NCBI GenBank assembly: GCA_023416545.1
Contig: JAEZHO010000217.1
Coordinates: 1 to 16,052, forward strand
Length of the DNA: 16,052 nt
Origin: Pseudomonadota bacterium
GTDB lineage: Bacteria; Pseudomonadota; Alphaproteobacteria; Rhizobiales; Rhizobiaceae
Direction: 5' to 3'
The position numbers were made by a program, and so were the translations under genes. This document shows positions 14,560 to 16,052 of the stretch, in pieces. How positions within the stretch are numbered: position 1 is the stretch's first letter; each line of letters begins with the position of its first letter. The notes beneath the pieces were generated by a model. It had not been told where the DNA came from, did not search any database, and saw only the letters and a program-made list of their open reading frames with translations.

Positions 14560-16052
14560 ATGAACAAGCCTGTCCTGTTGATGACCGCAGTCGGCCTTTG
14601 TCTTTCGGGGCCCCTTGCGGCTGCCGATCCCCTGCCGAAGGGCCCGGCTCCCCTGCCCTATGCGAGACCGGACAGCGCCGCCGCAGCCTTCCCCATGGCC
14701 CTCGAAATCACGACCCCTTCGCGGGGCGGACGCCTTGCGCCGGCACCCGTGCTGAAGGCCGGGCTGGACGCTTTGTCGGACAATGACGTGAAGCGGGCAT
14801 TCGTCGTGCGCGACAGCCTGGAGGCCGGCTCGGTGGAACGCCAGATGCTGACCTGGGCGCTCGCCATGTCCGGCCTTCCGGGCGTTTCCTCCGGGGATAT
14901 CGAGGAGGCGCGCGAGGAACTGAAGGACTGGCCGGGACTTACCGATCTGCGCCTGCGCTACGAACGCGCCCTGTTTCGCGAAAACCCTGGCCCCGAAAGG
15001 GTGATGGCCGAGTTCCGGGCCGCCGAACCGCAGACGCCGGAGGGCCTCTACCTGCGGGCAAAAGCCCAGATGGATCTCGGCGGCGAGGAAGCGGGCGCCA
15101 CGATCCGCCGGCTCTGGACGTCCGACGTGCTCTATGTCGCCCTTGAAAACCGCATCCTCAAGGAGTTCGCGTCGGTCCTGACGGTGGCCGATCACAAGGC
15201 CCGGATGGACTTTCTGATGTACAGGGGCCGCGTCAGCCAGGCGAAGCGCTTCTCGCGCCTGGGCGAGGCCCAGTCCCTCTACAATGCGTGGGCCGCGAGG
15301 ATAAACGGGGCGGGAAATGCCGAGGCGCTCCTGAAGGCCGTCGATCCCTCCTGGAAGGACGACCCGGCCTTCCTCTACCTGCGGATCGAGGCGCTTCGCC
15401 GCAAGGACAAGTATCGCGAGGCCGCCGCGCTGCTTGCAAAGGCGCCGCGCGACGCCGCGCGCCTCATCGATCCCTCCGAGTGGTGGAACGAGCAGCGGAT
15501 CATTGCCCGTGGCCTTGCCGACAAGGGAGATTACGAGGCGGCCTATGCGATCGTATCCGAACATTCGGCCACCAAGCCGGCGGACATCGCCGATGCCGAA
15601 TTCCATGCCGGCTGGTATGCGCTGCGCAACCTGAAGGATCCGCGGAAGGCCGCCACCCACTTCCGCCGCATCGTCGAGGCTTCCAGCAGGCCGATCTCGG
15701 CATCGCGCGCCCTCTACTGGCTCGGCCGGGCGGCAGAGGCGGAGCAGTCCGGCGAGGCGGAAGCGCATTTCCGCAGCGCCGCGGCCTATTCCGGCACCTT
15801 CTACGGACAGCTCGCCGCCGCACGTCTCGACATGCCGGCACTCTCGGTGGAGGCGCCCTCGCCCACCGATGAGGACCGCAACAGGTTCAACAGCCGTGCC
15901 GCCGTCGCCGCGCTCGACCGGCTGGAGGCGAGCGGCCATGAGAAACGCATCCCCATGCTGCTGGAGGCGCTTGCCGAGCAGCTGGAAAGCCCCGGCGAAC
16001 TCGCGCTCCTCTCCGAGCGGGCCGAGCGCAGGAAGGACCACAGCCTCGCGCT
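14560..16052 (+). CDS. Soluble lytic murein transglycosylase (SLT), N-terminal part, 3' truncated
   Basis: The frame from ATG 14560 stays open to the right edge, giving 497 residues with no stop. It begins with a signal peptide, MNKPVLLMTAVGLCLSGP, probably cleaved near AAA-DP (about residue 23). A long alpha-helical, TPR-like superhelix follows, of the type that forms the U domain of Slt70. The most telling segment is LYWLGRAAEAEQ followed by YSGTFYGQLAAARL near residues 386-427, typical of this family just before the linker and catalytic domain. The catalytic SLT domain with its ES motif would lie outside the window. These periplasmic enzymes cleave peptidoglycan between MurNAc and GlcNAc, forming 1,6-anhydroMurNAc. 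It diverges from dapA. No clear ribosome-binding site precedes the ATG, and an in-frame TAG at 14524 excludes a longer start. Confidence 0.85.
   Translation, partial: MNKPVLLMTAVGLCLSGPLAAADPLPKGPAPLPYARPDSAAAAFPMALEITTPSRGGRLAPAPVLKAGLDALSDNDVKRAFVVRDSLEAGSVERQMLTWALAMSGLPGVSSGDIEEAREELKDWPGLTDLRLRYERALFRENPGPERVMAEFRAAEPQTPEGLYLRAKAQMDLGGEEAGATIRRLWTSDVLYVALENRILKEFASVLTVADHKARMDFLMYRGRVSQAKRFSRLGEAQSLYNAWAARINGAGNAEALLKAVDPSWKDDPAFLYLRIEALRRKDKYREAAALLAKAPRDAARLIDPSEWWNEQRIIARGLADKGDYEAAYAIVSEHSATKPADIADAEFHAGWYALRNLKDPRKAATHFRRIVEASSRPISASRALYWLGRAAEAEQSGEAEAHFRSAAAYSGTFYGQLAAARLDMPALSVEAPSPTDEDRNRFNSRAAVAALDRLEASGHEKRIPMLLEALAEQLESPGELALLSERAERRKDHSLA

Noticed and set aside
14518..16041. 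A 507-codon open frame on the - strand opposite the lytic transglycosylase
   Set aside because: It is a GC-rich antisense shadow. Its protein has no family features, while the + strand frame encodes a signal peptide and Slt-type helical repeats with normal codon usage.

Overview
The window is a chromosomal housekeeping segment from an alphaproteobacterium, most likely a member of the Rhizobiaceae (Rhizobium/Ensifer/Agrobacterium-like). The placement rests on three things: high GC with strong G/C preference at third codon positions; protein sequences typical of the order (omega subunit, bifunctional Rel, SmpB, a 50-residue DUF3563 protein); and the gene order dapA, smpB, rpoZ, rel, acpS, lepB, rnc, era, recO. 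I see no mobile element, CRISPR array, tRNA, rRNA, phage gene or composition shift. No gap between genes exceeds 300 bases; the largest is the 285-base rpoZ/NYN divergent region.

Left part (1-3583, + strand): the 3' end of an HD-domain hydrolase, then a MOSC/mARC-type molybdenum cofactor protein 9 bases later, then two transporters (a DMT/EamA exporter and an MFS carrier). A perfect 13-base palindrome of GntR-operator type precedes the DMT gene. This is the accessory-like end of the window.

Middle part (3584-10905, mostly - strand): recO, whose stop codon abuts that of the MFS gene. Next is a small + strand gene for an exported four-cysteine protein, convergent with era. The tight cluster acpS-lepB-rnc-era handles acyl carrier protein activation, secretory signal cleavage, double-stranded RNA processing and 30S assembly. 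The acpS Shine-Dalgarno sequence lies inside a perfect 7-bp hairpin. Upstream come a 50-aa DUF3563 gene, the (p)ppGpp synthetase/hydrolase rel, and rpoZ. A terminator-like hairpin sits between rpoZ and rel.

Right part (11191-16052): a LabA-like NYN-domain putative ribonuclease (+) diverges from rpoZ. Convergent to it is a UPF0104/LPG-synthase-type membrane protein (-), which follows smpB and dapA, with a good promoter before dapA. Diverging from dapA is a large periplasmic lytic transglycosylase that runs off the right edge. dapA makes the precursor of diaminopimelate for peptidoglycan, while its divergent neighbour cleaves peptidoglycan.

I found no convincing new multi-gene system. The observations most worth checking are non-coding: the acpS leader hairpin, the rpoZ-rel hairpin and the GntR-like palindrome. 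Next come the small conserved-looking proteins of unknown function (DUF3563 and the four-cysteine exported protein).
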